Source of the DNA: Nocardioides jensenii JCM 1364 = NBRC 14755
Lineage (GTDB): Bacteria > Actinomycetota > Actinomycetes > Propionibacteriales > Nocardioidaceae
NCBI RefSeq assembly: GCF_001552535.1
Contig: NZ_BCRJ01000007.1
Coordinates: 1 to 64,000, forward strand
Length of the DNA stretch: 64,000 bases
Reading direction: 5' to 3'
Under the pieces are notes generated by a model. The model was given only the letters and a program-made list of their open reading frames with translations. It did no database searches and had not been told where the DNA came from. Both the position numbers and the translations under genes were made by a program. Positions 51,078-60,740 of the stretch are shown in pieces. The first letter of the stretch is position 1; every line of letters starts with the position of its first letter.

Positions 51078-51944
51078 ATGACCACGACGACACACGACGA
51101 AGCGCTCAGCCCCGACGAGGAGGAGCAGGAGAAGCCCAGCGCCAACGCTGCCGGCGGCATGGGCGGCTACAGCGACGGCACCTCCCTGATCGAGGACCTC
51201 GGCGGCATCGCGAGGTTCGGCTTCGACGTGCTCAAGAGCCTGCCGGACGTGCGTCACTACGGCACCGAGGTGCTCCGCCAGGCCGGCATCATCATCCTCA
51301 AGTCCACGTTCATCATCTGGTTCATGATGTGCATGCTCGGTGCGGAGATCGCGCTCGAGGCGCACTACCTGCTGGCCCAGCTCGGAGCCGGCGGCTACAC
51401 CGCCGTCTTCAGCTCCACCGGCGACTACACGGTGGCACCCGAGATGTGGGGCTGGATCCTCGCCGCGAAGGTCGGCTGCGGCCTGGTCGCGGAGCTCGGG
51501 TCCATGCGGATCAGCGAGGAGATCGACGCCCTGGAGGTGATGGGCCTCGACTCCCGTGCCTACCTGGTCACCACTCGCATCCTGGCGATCATCATCGTCA
51601 CCCCGTTCATGTTCGTCACCGGAACCGGGCTCATGTACATCCTGGGCTACTTCCTCAACGTGCACGTCTTCGACAGTGTCTCCGCCGGTGGCTACCTGTC
51701 GGTGTTCTGGTCGTTCACCACCCAGCAGGACCTCATCCTCTCGCTGTTGCAAGGCTCGATCATGGGCCTGCTGATCGTCCTGGTGGCCTGTTACTACGGC
51801 TACAACGCCAGCGGTGGACCGGTCGGGGTCGGCAAGGCCACCGCGAAGTCGATGGTGATCAACCTCGTCATCGTCAGCGTCCTCGGCGCCGTCTTCCAGC
51901 AATTGTTCTTCGGCGCCCTCTCCCGCGCCCCCATCAGCTTCTAG
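51078..51944 (+). CDS. yrbEB: YrbE/MlaE-type ABC transporter permease B
   Basis: The 288-residue second permease has a longer, acidic and disordered N-terminus of about 40 residues (DEALSPDEEEQEKPSANAAG). The permease core follows, with GCGLVAELGSMRISEEIDALEVMG, the coupling helix, and a C-terminal segment GVGKATAKSMVINLVIVSVLG. Nine base pairs separate it from yrbEA, as in other mce loci. With the Mkl-type ATPase encoded next it forms the inner-membrane engine of the importer. Confidence 0.94.
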   Translation: MTTTTHDEALSPDEEEQEKPSANAAGGMGGYSDGTSLIEDLGGIARFGFDVLKSLPDVRHYGTEVLRQAGIIILKSTFIIWFMMCMLGAEIALEAHYLLAQLGAGGYTAVFSSTGDYTVAPEMWGWILAAKVGCGLVAELGSMRISEEIDALEVMGLDSRAYLVTTRILAIIIVTPFMFVTGTGLMYILGYFLNVHVFDSVSAGGYLSVFWSFTTQQDLILSLLQGSIMGLLIVLVACYYGYNASGGPVGVGKATAKSMVINLVIVSVLGAVFQQLFFGALSRAPISF

Positions 51945-51981
51945 CGAAGTTCCGCTTCCGGATCCACGAAAGGAACCACGC

Positions 51982-52827
51982 ATGTCCCACGCACAGCTCA
52001 CGCGCGACGATGAGACCCGCTCCTACGAGGACATCTACGCCAACGGCATCATCGCCGACCACGACCCCGGTGTGACACACAGCGTCAACATCAAGAACGT
52101 CAAGAAGTCGTTCGGCTCGTTCGACGTGCTGACCGGGCTGAACATCGACTTCGCCGACGACTCGATCACCACGGTCCTCGGCCCGTCGGGCACCGGCAAG
52201 AGCGTGCTTCTCAAGCACATCGTCGGCCTGCTCGAGCCCGACTCGGGCGTGGTCGAGGTGTTCGGACAGGACATCTGGCGGGTCTCGCCCAAGGAGCGCC
52301 AGGAGATCCGGAAGCGGTTCGGGGTGCTCTTCCAGGACGGCGCGCTGTTCGGGTCGATGAACATCTACGACAACGTCGCCTTCCCGCTGCGCAAGCACAC
52401 CGACAAGCGTGAGAGCGAGATCCGGCAGATCGTCATGGACCGCCTCGAGGAGGTGGGACTGACCCGAGCCGTCAGCAAGTTCCCCGGTGAGGTCTCCGGC
52501 GGCATGAAGAAGCGCGCGGGCTTCGCCCGCGCGCTGGTGCTCAATCCCAGCGTCGTCATGTTCGACGAGCCCGACTCGGGGCTCGACCCGGTGCGCACCA
52601 GCCTGCTCAACGACCTGATCCTGAAGGTGCACGCCGAGCACGGAGGCACCTACGTCCTGGTCACCCACGACATCCGCACCGCCCGCAAGGTCAGCGACTA
52701 CGTCGGCGTGGTGTGGAAGGGCAAGCTGATCCACTACGGAGAGACCGAGGAAGCGTTCAACTCGGACATGCCGTTCGTGCGCCAGTTCCTCTCCGGTGAC
52801 TCCGTCGGACCGCTGGGGATGGACTGA
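51982..52827 (+). CDS. Mkl/MlaF-type ABC transporter ATP-binding protein
   Basis: A 281-residue ABC ATPase: Walker A GPSGTGKSVLLKHI (about residues 71-84), Q-loop LFQDGALFGS, signature VSGGMKKRAGFARAL, Walker B VVMFDEPDSGLDP, and switch His in VTHDIRT. The VSGGM(K/R)KR signature is specific for Mkl/MlaF ATPases that power lipid transport with YrbE. In mycobacteria the ATPase (MceG) is usually encoded away from mce operons; here it is in the operon. AAAGGAA lies eight to nine bases before the ATG. Confidence 0.94.
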   Translation: MSHAQLTRDDETRSYEDIYANGIIADHDPGVTHSVNIKNVKKSFGSFDVLTGLNIDFADDSITTVLGPSGTGKSVLLKHIVGLLEPDSGVVEVFGQDIWRVSPKERQEIRKRFGVLFQDGALFGSMNIYDNVAFPLRKHTDKRESEIRQIVMDRLEEVGLTRAVSKFPGEVSGGMKKRAGFARALVLNPSVVMFDEPDSGLDPVRTSLLNDLILKVHAEHGGTYVLVTHDIRTARKVSDYVGVVWKGKLIHYGETEEAFNSDMPFVRQFLSGDSVGPLGMD

Positions 52828-52832
52828 TCGCC

Positions 52833-54056
52833 ATGGCGAAGAAGCTTCTCTTGGGGGCACTGGCGGCAGCAGTCGTCGTGGCCGGTGGCGTGAGCCTGAT
52901 CGACGGCGACGACTACGAGGTCAAGATGGTGATGCCTTCGGCTGCCCAGATGTCAGAGCGCACACCGGTCTGGATCAACGGCCACCATGCCGGCCAGATC
53001 AAGGACATCGGTGTCAAGGACGGCAAGGCCGTCGTCACCATCTCGCTCGACGACGACTTCGGTCCGCTTCACTCAGGCACGACGTCGCGCGTGGAATGGG
53101 TCTCTGCCGTCGGAGAGCGTGTGCTGACGCTCTATCCGGGTGAGGAGAAGAACGCGAAGATCCCCGACGGCGCCATGATCGAGGCGAAGTCGAGCCAGGT
53201 CGAGGTCGACCAGGTCCTCTCTGCGCTGGACGAGCCGACCCGCAAGCACCTGACCTCGTTGATCAAACAGCTCAACGAGTCCGTCGGTGGGCGCGAGGCC
53301 GACCTGCGCAAGACGATCCGCGGGGCCGCGGGGACAGTCGATGCGCTCGGCCAGGTCCTGAGCGCGGTCGGCAAGGACGGCCCGGCGATCAGGTCGCTGG
53401 TGTCGCAGCTGAGCACGATGACCGACGTCGCCGCCTCCCGCCGCGCTTCGGTGGCCTCCACGGTCGCGAACCTGGACCGGGCGACCGGTGCCATCGCGGG
53501 GAACCAGGAGGACCTCTCGGCCACGCTCGAACAGCTGCCGGGCACGTTGCGCACTGCGAACAAGACCCTGGGCAAGGTCCCGGCGGCGTCGACCTCGACG
53601 GTGGCGCTCCTCAATGACCTGGCTCCCGCGGTCAGCAAATTGCCGTCGGTGAGCAAGGATCTCGCACCCACCCTGGTGGATCTGCGTCCCACGGTCGCCG
53701 AGCTCCGGCCCCTGCTCTCCTCCGCCGACACGCTGCTCGACCAGACCCCCGAGCTGCTCGACCTGAGCCACGCCGTGCTCCCCACCGCCAACGACCTGCT
53801 CGACGACCTGGGGCCGGCGATCTCTTTCCTGCGGCCCTACACCCCTGAGGCAGTGGGTGGCCTCTTCAACTGGGGCCAGGCCTTCGCGCCGTACGACGGC
53901 GCGGGCCACACCTGGGCCGGCCTGCTCGCCCCCGGGACGAGCGCCCTGAACGAGACACCGGTTCCGCTGCCGTTGGCGCGCCAGAACCCGAGGCCGGCAC
54001 CGGGACAGCCCGTCTCCCAGCCGTGGACCGACGCGACCGGAAGTGAGATCCGATGA
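52833..54056 (+). CDS. MCE family protein, first of six
   Basis: The 407-residue protein has an N-terminal anchor helix (about residues 3-22), MCE domain (about 28-110, with VWINGHHAGQIKDIGV), a long helical region (about 125-310) that in Mce complexes builds the hydrophobic lipid tunnel, and a Pro-rich tail (ETPVPLPLARQNPRPAPGQP). It is one subunit of the expected heterohexamer between membrane and cell envelope. No lipobox Cys is present. It starts 5 bp after the ATPase gene and overlaps the next mce gene by 4 bp. Confidence 0.9.
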   Translation: MAKKLLLGALAAAVVVAGGVSLIDGDDYEVKMVMPSAAQMSERTPVWINGHHAGQIKDIGVKDGKAVVTISLDDDFGPLHSGTTSRVEWVSAVGERVLTLYPGEEKNAKIPDGAMIEAKSSQVEVDQVLSALDEPTRKHLTSLIKQLNESVGGREADLRKTIRGAAGTVDALGQVLSAVGKDGPAIRSLVSQLSTMTDVAASRRASVASTVANLDRATGAIAGNQEDLSATLEQLPGTLRTANKTLGKVPAASTSTVALLNDLAPAVSKLPSVSKDLAPTLVDLRPTVAELRPLLSSADTLLDQTPELLDLSHAVLPTANDLLDDLGPAISFLRPYTPEAVGGLFNWGQAFAPYDGAGHTWAGLLAPGTSALNETPVPLPLARQNPRPAPGQPVSQPWTDATGSEIR

Positions 54057-55444
54057 AGACCCCCAGCAAGCTCCTGATCGGCGTGGCCGCCGGCGTGGTG
54101 GGCGTCGCCGCGGTCGGCACCCAGGTGATGGGTGACGACGTGAACGACGACCAGGTGCGCGTGGTCGCGATGTTCTCCGACGCCAGCCCACTGGTGCCCG
54201 GCAACGTCGTGAAGGCCGCCGGTGTCACCGTCGGCAGCATCACTGACATCGACCTCGAGGGCGGCCGCGCCGAGGTCGAGATGGTCGTGGACCGCGACGT
54301 GCTCCCGCTGCACGAGGACGTCACGGCCACCATCACGACCCAGGACCTCCTCGGCGAGCGCTTCGTGGACCTCGACCGCGGCAGCCCGGACGCTCCGGAG
54401 CTCAGCGGCAAGATGGTCATCGACGAGAAGCACACCTCACGCGTGGTCGACCTCCAGGACGTGCTCGGTTCGCTCGACACCCCGACGTCCACGGCGCTCG
54501 CCGCGCTCCTCACCGAGTCCGGGGAGGCCCTCAAGGGACGGGGCAAGGCAGCCGACCGCGCGATCGCGGCTCTGGGGCCGGCGATGACGCAGACCCGTGA
54601 CCTGGCCGCGATCCTCTCGGACCAGAACGACCTGCTCGGCCAACTGGTCGACAACGCGCAGCCCGTCGCCTCCGCGCTGGCCACCGACAAGGGACGCAGC
54701 CTCGACCACCTGGTCGGCTCCGCCGCGGAGTCACTCGACATCGTCGCCTCCGAGCGGGAGATGCTGCGAAGCGCCCTGGAGGAGCTGCCCGGCACGATCA
54801 CCAGTGCTCGATCAGCCCTGGCCGAGCTGGCCGGTGTCGCCGACCCCGCAACCCGGACCCTGGCCTCCCTGAGGCCCGTGACCGACGACCTGGAGACCAT
54901 CAGCGGTGAGCTGCAGCGCTTCGCCGATGCGGCCGACCCGGCGCTCGCCTCGCTCCCGCCGGTGTTGCGCAAGGCCGACCAGCTGCTCGCCCAGGCCGCA
55001 CCCGTGGTCGCGGCACTCCGGCCGGCAGCCAAGGACCTCGTGCCCACCAGCCAGGCCGCCGAGCGGCTCACCACCGGAGCGGTCAGCGGACAGAACCTGA
55101 CCAACCTCCTTGAGTTCGTCAAGGGCTGGTCGATGGCGACCAGTGACTACGACGCGATCAGTCACTACTTCAAGGCGATGGTCCCGCTCTCCCCGAACGC
55201 GCTGGGGGACACCGCTGCCGGGCTGCTGCCCGTCCTGCCCGACGACATCCTGCACGACCTGCCCGTGCCCGCTGCTCCGGAGATTCCTCTGCCCGGTCGC
55301 CCCGGCTCTGAGACCAGGAAGAAGAGCAATGCCCCGGCCAGCAAGACGCCGCAGACCGAAGCGCCTGATCCCCAGAGTGCGACCGGTCTCTCGACCGAGC
55401 AGGAGAACAATCTCCTCGAGCAGCTCCTCGGAGGCTTGAAATGA
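54053..55444 (+). CDS. MCE family protein, second of six
   Basis: The 463-residue protein has an anchor helix at residues 5-22 (KLLIGVAAGVVGVAAVGT), an MCE domain with LVPGNVVKAAGVTVGSITDI and a LLGERFVDLDRG strand, a heptad-rich helical region (about 140-350), then a C-terminal extension of about 80 residues with PVPAAPEIPLPGRPGS and a Lys/Glu/Gln-rich end. The extension is longer than in its neighbours and may reach into the envelope. It is coupled by 4-bp overlaps on both sides. No lipobox. Confidence 0.9.
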   Translation: MKTPSKLLIGVAAGVVGVAAVGTQVMGDDVNDDQVRVVAMFSDASPLVPGNVVKAAGVTVGSITDIDLEGGRAEVEMVVDRDVLPLHEDVTATITTQDLLGERFVDLDRGSPDAPELSGKMVIDEKHTSRVVDLQDVLGSLDTPTSTALAALLTESGEALKGRGKAADRAIAALGPAMTQTRDLAAILSDQNDLLGQLVDNAQPVASALATDKGRSLDHLVGSAAESLDIVASEREMLRSALEELPGTITSARSALAELAGVADPATRTLASLRPVTDDLETISGELQRFADAADPALASLPPVLRKADQLLAQAAPVVAALRPAAKDLVPTSQAAERLTTGAVSGQNLTNLLEFVKGWSMATSDYDAISHYFKAMVPLSPNALGDTAAGLLPVLPDDILHDLPVPAAPEIPLPGRPGSETRKKSNAPASKTPQTEAPDPQSATGLSTEQENNLLEQLLGGLK

Positions 55445-56736
55445 GCATCAAGGTCACCCCCGACTTCCTTGCGCGATCGATCTCGTTCCGCGTCGGACTC
55501 GTCGTGCTCGTCGTCCTCGCCGGCGTGCTGTACCTGACCTTCAAGGCACAGACCGGCATGCCCTTCGCCAAGACCACCGAGGTCAAGGCGGTCGTCTCCA
55601 ACGTGCACTCGCTCAAGGCCAACGACGCCGTACGCCAGAACAGCAAGCGGATCGGCAAGGTGAAGGACATCGAGTACCGCGACGGTTCCGCCCTGGTCAC
55701 CATGGAGCTGGACGGTGACGTGGACGTCTACCAGGACGCCAGCGCGGCGGTCTGGGACCTGTCCGCCCTGGCCACGAAGTTCGTCGAGCTCGACCTCGGT
55801 ACGCCGAAGTCGGGCGAGCTGGGCAGCGAGGCCATCCCCGCGGCGCAGACCGAGGACTCGGCCGACCTCTACCAGCTGCTCGACGTGCTGGACCCCAAGA
55901 CGCGTGACGCAGCGACGCAGATGCTGCGCCAGGTGGGTGCCGGCGCAGCCGGGCACGGGCAGGACCTCGGCCAGTTCGTCGTCCAGGCGCGCGACCTGCT
56001 CGACGATCTGGGTGCGGTGTCGAAGTCGCTCGCCGACCCTGACGCGGACCTGACGGCTCTCCTCCAGAACGCGGACCTGCTGGCCAGCAGGTTCCACGGT
56101 CGCGAGGACGAGATCGCCGACCTCGTGCACCAGACCGACCAGACTCTCGAGGCCGTCGCCACCGATTCGGGGACGCCGCTGCGGGAGACGATCAACCGGC
56201 TGCCCAGTGCTCTGTCGGACGTGAAGGGCGCCATGGACAGCCTCCAGGCGCCGTTGGCCCGGACCGGGTCCGCGATGCGGGCGCTGGAGCCCGGCGCGAA
56301 GTCGCTGAGCAACTCCGAGCAGAATCTGCGCGGCTTCCTCCGTGAGGCGGTCCCGGTGGCCAAGCAGGTGCCGGGCGTGGCGGGCCTCGCCGTTCCGGCC
56401 GTCGACGACCTGACCTCGACCCTGTCCGACGCGCGCCCTCTCGCACCTGAGGTGCGACAGGCGGTGGGCGACCTGTTGGAGCCGCTGCGGGTCCTCTCCT
56501 ACTACTCCACTGACATGGCACAGCTGTTCCTGCGGGGCAAGAGCTTCGTGTCCCAGGGACCGAACCCGGGTGTGCGCTACGCGCGACTCGGTGTCACGCC
56601 GGGCGTGAACACCGTGACCGGTGGGCTCCTGCGCTCCGGAAACCTCCCGCAGAACCAGTACCCGGCACCGGGTGAAGCGCAGTACGACCGAGCCCAGGGA
56701 CTGCCTCCGGGCCTGCCCGGAAAGGTGACCCCATGA
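55441..56736 (+). CDS. MCE family protein, third of six
   Basis: The 431-residue protein has an anchor helix at about residues 16-32 (RVGLVVLVVLAGVLYLTF), an MCE domain with HSLKANDAVRQNSKRIGKV and ALATKFVELDLG, a helical region (about 140-340), and a C-terminal domain with VRYARLGVTPGVNTVTG and a Pro/Gly-rich end. The C-terminal block N-T-x-x-x-G resembles that of the sixth MCE protein (LRLTPLVNTHSPE), which suggests the two adopt the same pose in the ring. 4-bp overlaps on both sides. Confidence 0.9.
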   Translation: MSIKVTPDFLARSISFRVGLVVLVVLAGVLYLTFKAQTGMPFAKTTEVKAVVSNVHSLKANDAVRQNSKRIGKVKDIEYRDGSALVTMELDGDVDVYQDASAAVWDLSALATKFVELDLGTPKSGELGSEAIPAAQTEDSADLYQLLDVLDPKTRDAATQMLRQVGAGAAGHGQDLGQFVVQARDLLDDLGAVSKSLADPDADLTALLQNADLLASRFHGREDEIADLVHQTDQTLEAVATDSGTPLRETINRLPSALSDVKGAMDSLQAPLARTGSAMRALEPGAKSLSNSEQNLRGFLREAVPVAKQVPGVAGLAVPAVDDLTSTLSDARPLAPEVRQAVGDLLEPLRVLSYYSTDMAQLFLRGKSFVSQGPNPGVRYARLGVTPGVNTVTGGLLRSGNLPQNQYPAPGEAQYDRAQGLPPGLPGKVTP

Positions 56737-58193
56737 ACGCCCGATCGTTGCTCTCCACCCTCAGGCCGCGTAGCAACAAGGCTGCCGGCGTGATGGTGAT
56801 GGTGTTCCTGATCGCCTTCGCCCTGGTGTCCTTCAACCGACCCAAGATCGAGACCACACTCGCCTCGGGCGAGACCCTGAAGGCGGAGTTCTCCGGGTCC
56901 TACAAGCTGGTGCCCTACCAGAGCGTCGTGAAGCTGGCCGGGGTCGAGGTCGGCACCGTCACCGGTGTCGACCGCACCGATGACAACGGTGCGGTGGTCG
57001 ACATGAAGCTCGACGACGGCACCGTGGAGAAGCTCGGCACCCAGCCGAAGGCGAACATCCGCCCGACCCTCGTGCTCGGCGGCACCTATTACGTCGAGCT
57101 CGTCCGCGGTGGCATGGACGGCGACGTGAGCGAGGGCAGTACCATTCCGGTGTCGCGGACCACGCTTCCCGTCGAGCTCGACAAGGTGCTCAGCGCGGTC
57201 ACCCCTGAGGCGGGCAAGGCCGTCCAGGGCACGGTGCGCAACCTCAACAAGACCCTGAAGACGGCCGGGCGGCCCGAGCTGCGCCGGCTGCTCAAGACGG
57301 CCCCCGGGACCCTTGAGCCGGCCGGCGACGTGCTCAAGGCACTGCGCGGCCACGAACCGCGCACGGACCTGACCAGGCTCGTGCGTGGGCTGCGCAACAC
57401 GGCGGCGGCCCTGAACGAGAACGACGCTCAGCTCGACTCGATCCTGGCCGACCTTGACACCGTCTCCGCGGCCCTGGGCGACTCAGGTGCCCCCTTGGCA
57501 GAGACCATCGACGCCGGCCCGGAGACCCTGCGCGTGACGCGGGAGGGGCTGGCTGATCTTGACGGGACGCTGACCCAGCTCGACACGACCGCGACGTCCT
57601 TCCGACCCGCGGCACGTGCGCTGGACCCGGTGTTGGGTGAGCTCGACTCGGTCCTCGACACCGCTCGTCCGGTGATCGCCGACGCCCGGGTCGTGGTGCA
57701 TGACGCTCGACCGCTGGTCAAGGACCTCGTGCCGACCGCCGTCGACGCGATCGGGGTGCTCAACGACTTCAAGGGCCCGGTGCTCAACCGACTGAACGGT
57801 CCGATCAAGAAGGATGTCATGTCGGCCTGGCACGGCAAGGGCGTCTACGAGGGCGGCGGAAACGACAACCTCCTCTACGAGGAGGTCGCCTACCTGCTGT
57901 CCGACACCGCCGACGTCTTCAAGTTCCACGACAAGAACGGTGCGATGGGTCGGTTGATGGCCGGGGTCGGTGTCAACGCGCCGGGCGGAGTCATCAGCAA
58001 GTCCCTGATCCAGTACCTGGAAGGCACGGGGCTGCTGCTGCCGGCCGGTCCCGAGGAGGGCGCCAACGACGGCGAGCCGAAACCGCCTCTGGGTGCCGGT
58101 CCGGGCTCGAACGGTCCGTCGGCCGAGCAGCAGACGCCTCTGCTCGACCTCAACTCCCTGCAGCTTCCCCTTGTCTCGAGGAGCACACGATGA
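56733..58193 (+). CDS. MCE family protein, fourth of six
   Basis: At 486 residues the longest MCE protein here. Anchor helix about residues 19-36 (AAGVMVMVFLIAFALVSF), MCE domain with KLVPYQSVVKLAGVEVGTV and LGGTYYVELVRGG, helical tunnel region (about 150-360), then a distinct C-terminal region (about 365-486) with NLLYEEVAYLLSDTADVFKF and a Pro/Gly/Ser-rich tail. This C-terminal region is not seen in the other five and may contact an envelope partner. 4-bp overlaps on both sides. Confidence 0.9.
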   Translation: MNARSLLSTLRPRSNKAAGVMVMVFLIAFALVSFNRPKIETTLASGETLKAEFSGSYKLVPYQSVVKLAGVEVGTVTGVDRTDDNGAVVDMKLDDGTVEKLGTQPKANIRPTLVLGGTYYVELVRGGMDGDVSEGSTIPVSRTTLPVELDKVLSAVTPEAGKAVQGTVRNLNKTLKTAGRPELRRLLKTAPGTLEPAGDVLKALRGHEPRTDLTRLVRGLRNTAAALNENDAQLDSILADLDTVSAALGDSGAPLAETIDAGPETLRVTREGLADLDGTLTQLDTTATSFRPAARALDPVLGELDSVLDTARPVIADARVVVHDARPLVKDLVPTAVDAIGVLNDFKGPVLNRLNGPIKKDVMSAWHGKGVYEGGGNDNLLYEEVAYLLSDTADVFKFHDKNGAMGRLMAGVGVNAPGGVISKSLIQYLEGTGLLLPAGPEEGANDGEPKPPLGAGPGSNGPSAEQQTPLLDLNSLQLPLVSRSTR

Positions 58194-59443
58194 AGAACCG
58201 ATCCTGGTTCAGCGCCCACCTGGAGCGGCTGAAGACCGTTCCCGGGCTGGGGCGCGACGTCACCGCACTGACCGTGCTGATCGTGCTCGGTGTCATCTCC
58301 GCAGCGATCATCAAGTCCTACCTCGGCGGCGCCGCCCCGTGGAGTGACCAGACGACCGTGAAGGCCGAGTTCGCCCAGGTTCCCGGGCTGAACCCGAAAA
58401 GCCAGAACAGCGTCACGATCGCCGGTGTGAAGGTCGGCTCGGTCACCGAGGCCGAGGCCACCGACGAGGGCACCGCCGTCGTCACGATGACGTTGGACGG
58501 CAACTACGACGTCTACAAGAACGCGCACGCCGTGCTCCGGCCCAAGAACCCGCTCAACGAGATGCAGCTGGAGCTGAACCCGGGGACCAAGTCGGCCGGG
58601 CGGTTGAAGGACTCCGACGTCATCCCGATCACGCAGACCGAGCGGCCGATCCAGGCCGATGAGATCTTGAGCCACCTCGACGAGCGCTCGCAGGCGGCCC
58701 TCACGGACCTGCTGCTCGAGTCCGACGTGGCACTCGCCCGGGCGCCGCAGAACCTGCCGCCCGGCCTCGGTGCGACCAGCGACACGCTCGGCTCCCTGCA
58801 GCCGGTCGTCAAGGAGCTGGCCACCCGGCGCGAGCGGATCGCCACCCTGGTGACCGCCCTGTCGGACATCTCCGCGGCCGTGGGCCAGAACGACGAGCGG
58901 ATCACCAAGCTCGCCAGCTCGACCGAGCAGACCCTGTCCGTGCTCGCCGAGAGCGACACCGCGCTGCGGGCCAGCCTGAAGAACGTTCCCGGCCTGACCA
59001 CCCAGCTGCGCACCGCACTGACCAGCACCCAGGAGCTCACCAAGCAGCTCGACCCGACACTGAAGAACCTGGACTCCGCGTCCGAGGAGCTGCCGCCGGC
59101 CCTGACCCGGTTCCAGTCGACGATCGGCAACCTGGGCGAGACGCTCGACTCCGCCAAGCCGGTGCTCGACAAGGCGACCGGCGTGATCGCCGACCTGCGG
59201 CCGACGGTCGCAGACACGCGCACCTCGCTCGGGGAGCTGCGCACCGTGACCGGTCGCTTCCCCGAGGACACCCGCACCGTCATGAGCTACCTCACCGACG
59301 TCAACGCGTTCGTCTACAACACCTCGTCCGTGTTCGGTGCCGGTGACGTCAATGGCGGCATCATCCGTGGCCACCTGATCGTGCCACTGCCGGCCGCCGG
59401 TGTCCTTCCCAACGGGCTTGACCAGGGCCGAGGAGAGAACTGA
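58190..59443 (+). CDS. MCE family protein, fifth of six
   Basis: The 417-residue protein has an anchor helix at about residues 24-42 (VTALTVLIVLGVISAAII), an MCE domain with VPGLNPKSQNSVTIAGVKVG and LNEMQLELNPG, and a long, regular helical region (about 160-370) with repeated LxxxLxxTxxxL spacing. It ends with VNGGIIRGHLIVPLPAAG. In mycobacterial loci the fifth gene usually encodes the lipoprotein (Lpr) subunit, but this protein has no Cys lipobox. Its stop shares an A with the start of the next gene. Confidence 0.9.
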   Translation: MKNRSWFSAHLERLKTVPGLGRDVTALTVLIVLGVISAAIIKSYLGGAAPWSDQTTVKAEFAQVPGLNPKSQNSVTIAGVKVGSVTEAEATDEGTAVVTMTLDGNYDVYKNAHAVLRPKNPLNEMQLELNPGTKSAGRLKDSDVIPITQTERPIQADEILSHLDERSQAALTDLLLESDVALARAPQNLPPGLGATSDTLGSLQPVVKELATRRERIATLVTALSDISAAVGQNDERITKLASSTEQTLSVLAESDTALRASLKNVPGLTTQLRTALTSTQELTKQLDPTLKNLDSASEELPPALTRFQSTIGNLGETLDSAKPVLDKATGVIADLRPTVADTRTSLGELRTVTGRFPEDTRTVMSYLTDVNAFVYNTSSVFGAGDVNGGIIRGHLIVPLPAAGVLPNGLDQGRGEN

Positions 59444-60738
59444 TGAACATGCGAACAGTGGCCGCCGGCCGGAGCCTCGCCCTCCTCGTGTTCCTGGGCG
59501 TGGCCGTGGTGATCATGGCCTTCTTCTACTCCGGGACCGGCTCCCGCCGGCCGATCGTCGACAGTGGCGAGTACACCGCCAGCGTCGAGATGAAGGACGT
59601 CGACAACCTGGTCAAGGCCGGCCAGGTCCAGGTGGCCGGGGTCCGGGTCGGTCAGGTCCGCTCGGTGGAGCAGATCGACGACGGCGCGGTGCGGGTCGAG
59701 CTCGCGATGGACGACGACTACGGTCCGCTCCACGACGGTGCCAAGCTCCGACTCGCCGAACGGTCCCTGGTCGGTGAGACCTACCTGGCTCTCACCGACG
59801 GCAAGGGCAACGAGCTGCCCTCCGGGACCGAGCTCCCGGCCAGCTCGGTGGAGCGGGGTGTCCAGCTGCACGACGTACTCGCCAGTGTGGACAAGCAGAC
59901 CCGCGGCGAGCTGAGCGGCCTGCTTCGCTCCCTCGGAGCGGGCACCGCCGGCACCAGGGACGAGACCTCCGCCCTGCTCGCCGGCCTGGGCCGGCTCGGA
60001 CGTGACGGGCACACCGCCCTGGACGCCATCGCGGCCCAGTCGACGGACCTCAAGGCGCTGGCTCGGCAGACCACCCAGGTCCTCGAGGCCCTCGACACGG
60101 GCCAGGGCCAGATCGCTTCGCTCGTGCGCAACGCGAACCGTCTGACCGCGGCCACCTCCGGGCAGCGCCAGGCGGTCGAGGACACCCTCCGCATTGCGCC
60201 AGGGGTCCTGGACACGGCCTCGAACGCGTCCGGCTCCCTCGAGTCGCTCGCCGGTGCCCTGCTCCCGGTGGCCAGCGACCTCAAGTCCGCGGGTCCGGCG
60301 CTCTCCACCGCCCTGCGCGAGCTGCCGGCCACCACCACCGACCTGCGCGGCATGCTGCCGGCCCTGTCCGGTGTGCTTGACAAGGCGCCCAGCACGCTCA
60401 AGAAGGTGCCGACCGCGAGCAAGGACCTGCGCGCGGTGATCCCGACTGCCCAGGCGACGTTGGCCGACGTGAACCCGATGCTGGCCTACATCAAGCCGTA
60501 CGGCCCTGAGCTCGCTGCGTACTTCGCCAACTTCAACGCGGTGCTCAACTACCGCGACGAGAGCGGCGCCTACTACCTGCGACTGACGCCGCTGGTGAAC
60601 ACGCACTCGCCGGAGCTGCCGATCAAGACCGACGGCCTGCTGGGCAACTACACCAACCCCTACCCGGCACCTGGGACAGGTGCCACACCCGGGCCCTTCA
60701 AGGGTGAGTACCCGCGCGTGGAGAGGGACGGCGAGTAG
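59443..60738 (+). CDS. MCE family protein, sixth of six
   Basis: The 431-residue protein has an anchor helix at residues 8-29 (AGRSLALLVFLGVAVVIMAF), an MCE domain with NLVKAGQVQVAGVRVGQVRS and SLVGETYLALTDG, a helical region (about 145-350), and an end block YYLRLTPLVNTHSPELP followed by a Pro/Gly-rich tail. The complete set of six, with both permeases and the ATPase, suggests an intact importer. Two base pairs separate it from the MMPL gene. No lipobox. Confidence 0.9.
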   Translation: MNMRTVAAGRSLALLVFLGVAVVIMAFFYSGTGSRRPIVDSGEYTASVEMKDVDNLVKAGQVQVAGVRVGQVRSVEQIDDGAVRVELAMDDDYGPLHDGAKLRLAERSLVGETYLALTDGKGNELPSGTELPASSVERGVQLHDVLASVDKQTRGELSGLLRSLGAGTAGTRDETSALLAGLGRLGRDGHTALDAIAAQSTDLKALARQTTQVLEALDTGQGQIASLVRNANRLTAATSGQRQAVEDTLRIAPGVLDTASNASGSLESLAGALLPVASDLKSAGPALSTALRELPATTTDLRGMLPALSGVLDKAPSTLKKVPTASKDLRAVIPTAQATLADVNPMLAYIKPYGPELAAYFANFNAVLNYRDESGAYYLRLTPLVNTHSPELPIKTDGLLGNYTNPYPAPGTGATPGPFKGEYPRVERDGE

Positions 60739-60740
60739 TC

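Noticed and set aside
50162..52075. 637-codon plus-strand ORF across the permease genes
   Set aside because: Arg/His/Gly-rich shadow of yrbEA and yrbEB in another frame; both permeases have clear family motifs.
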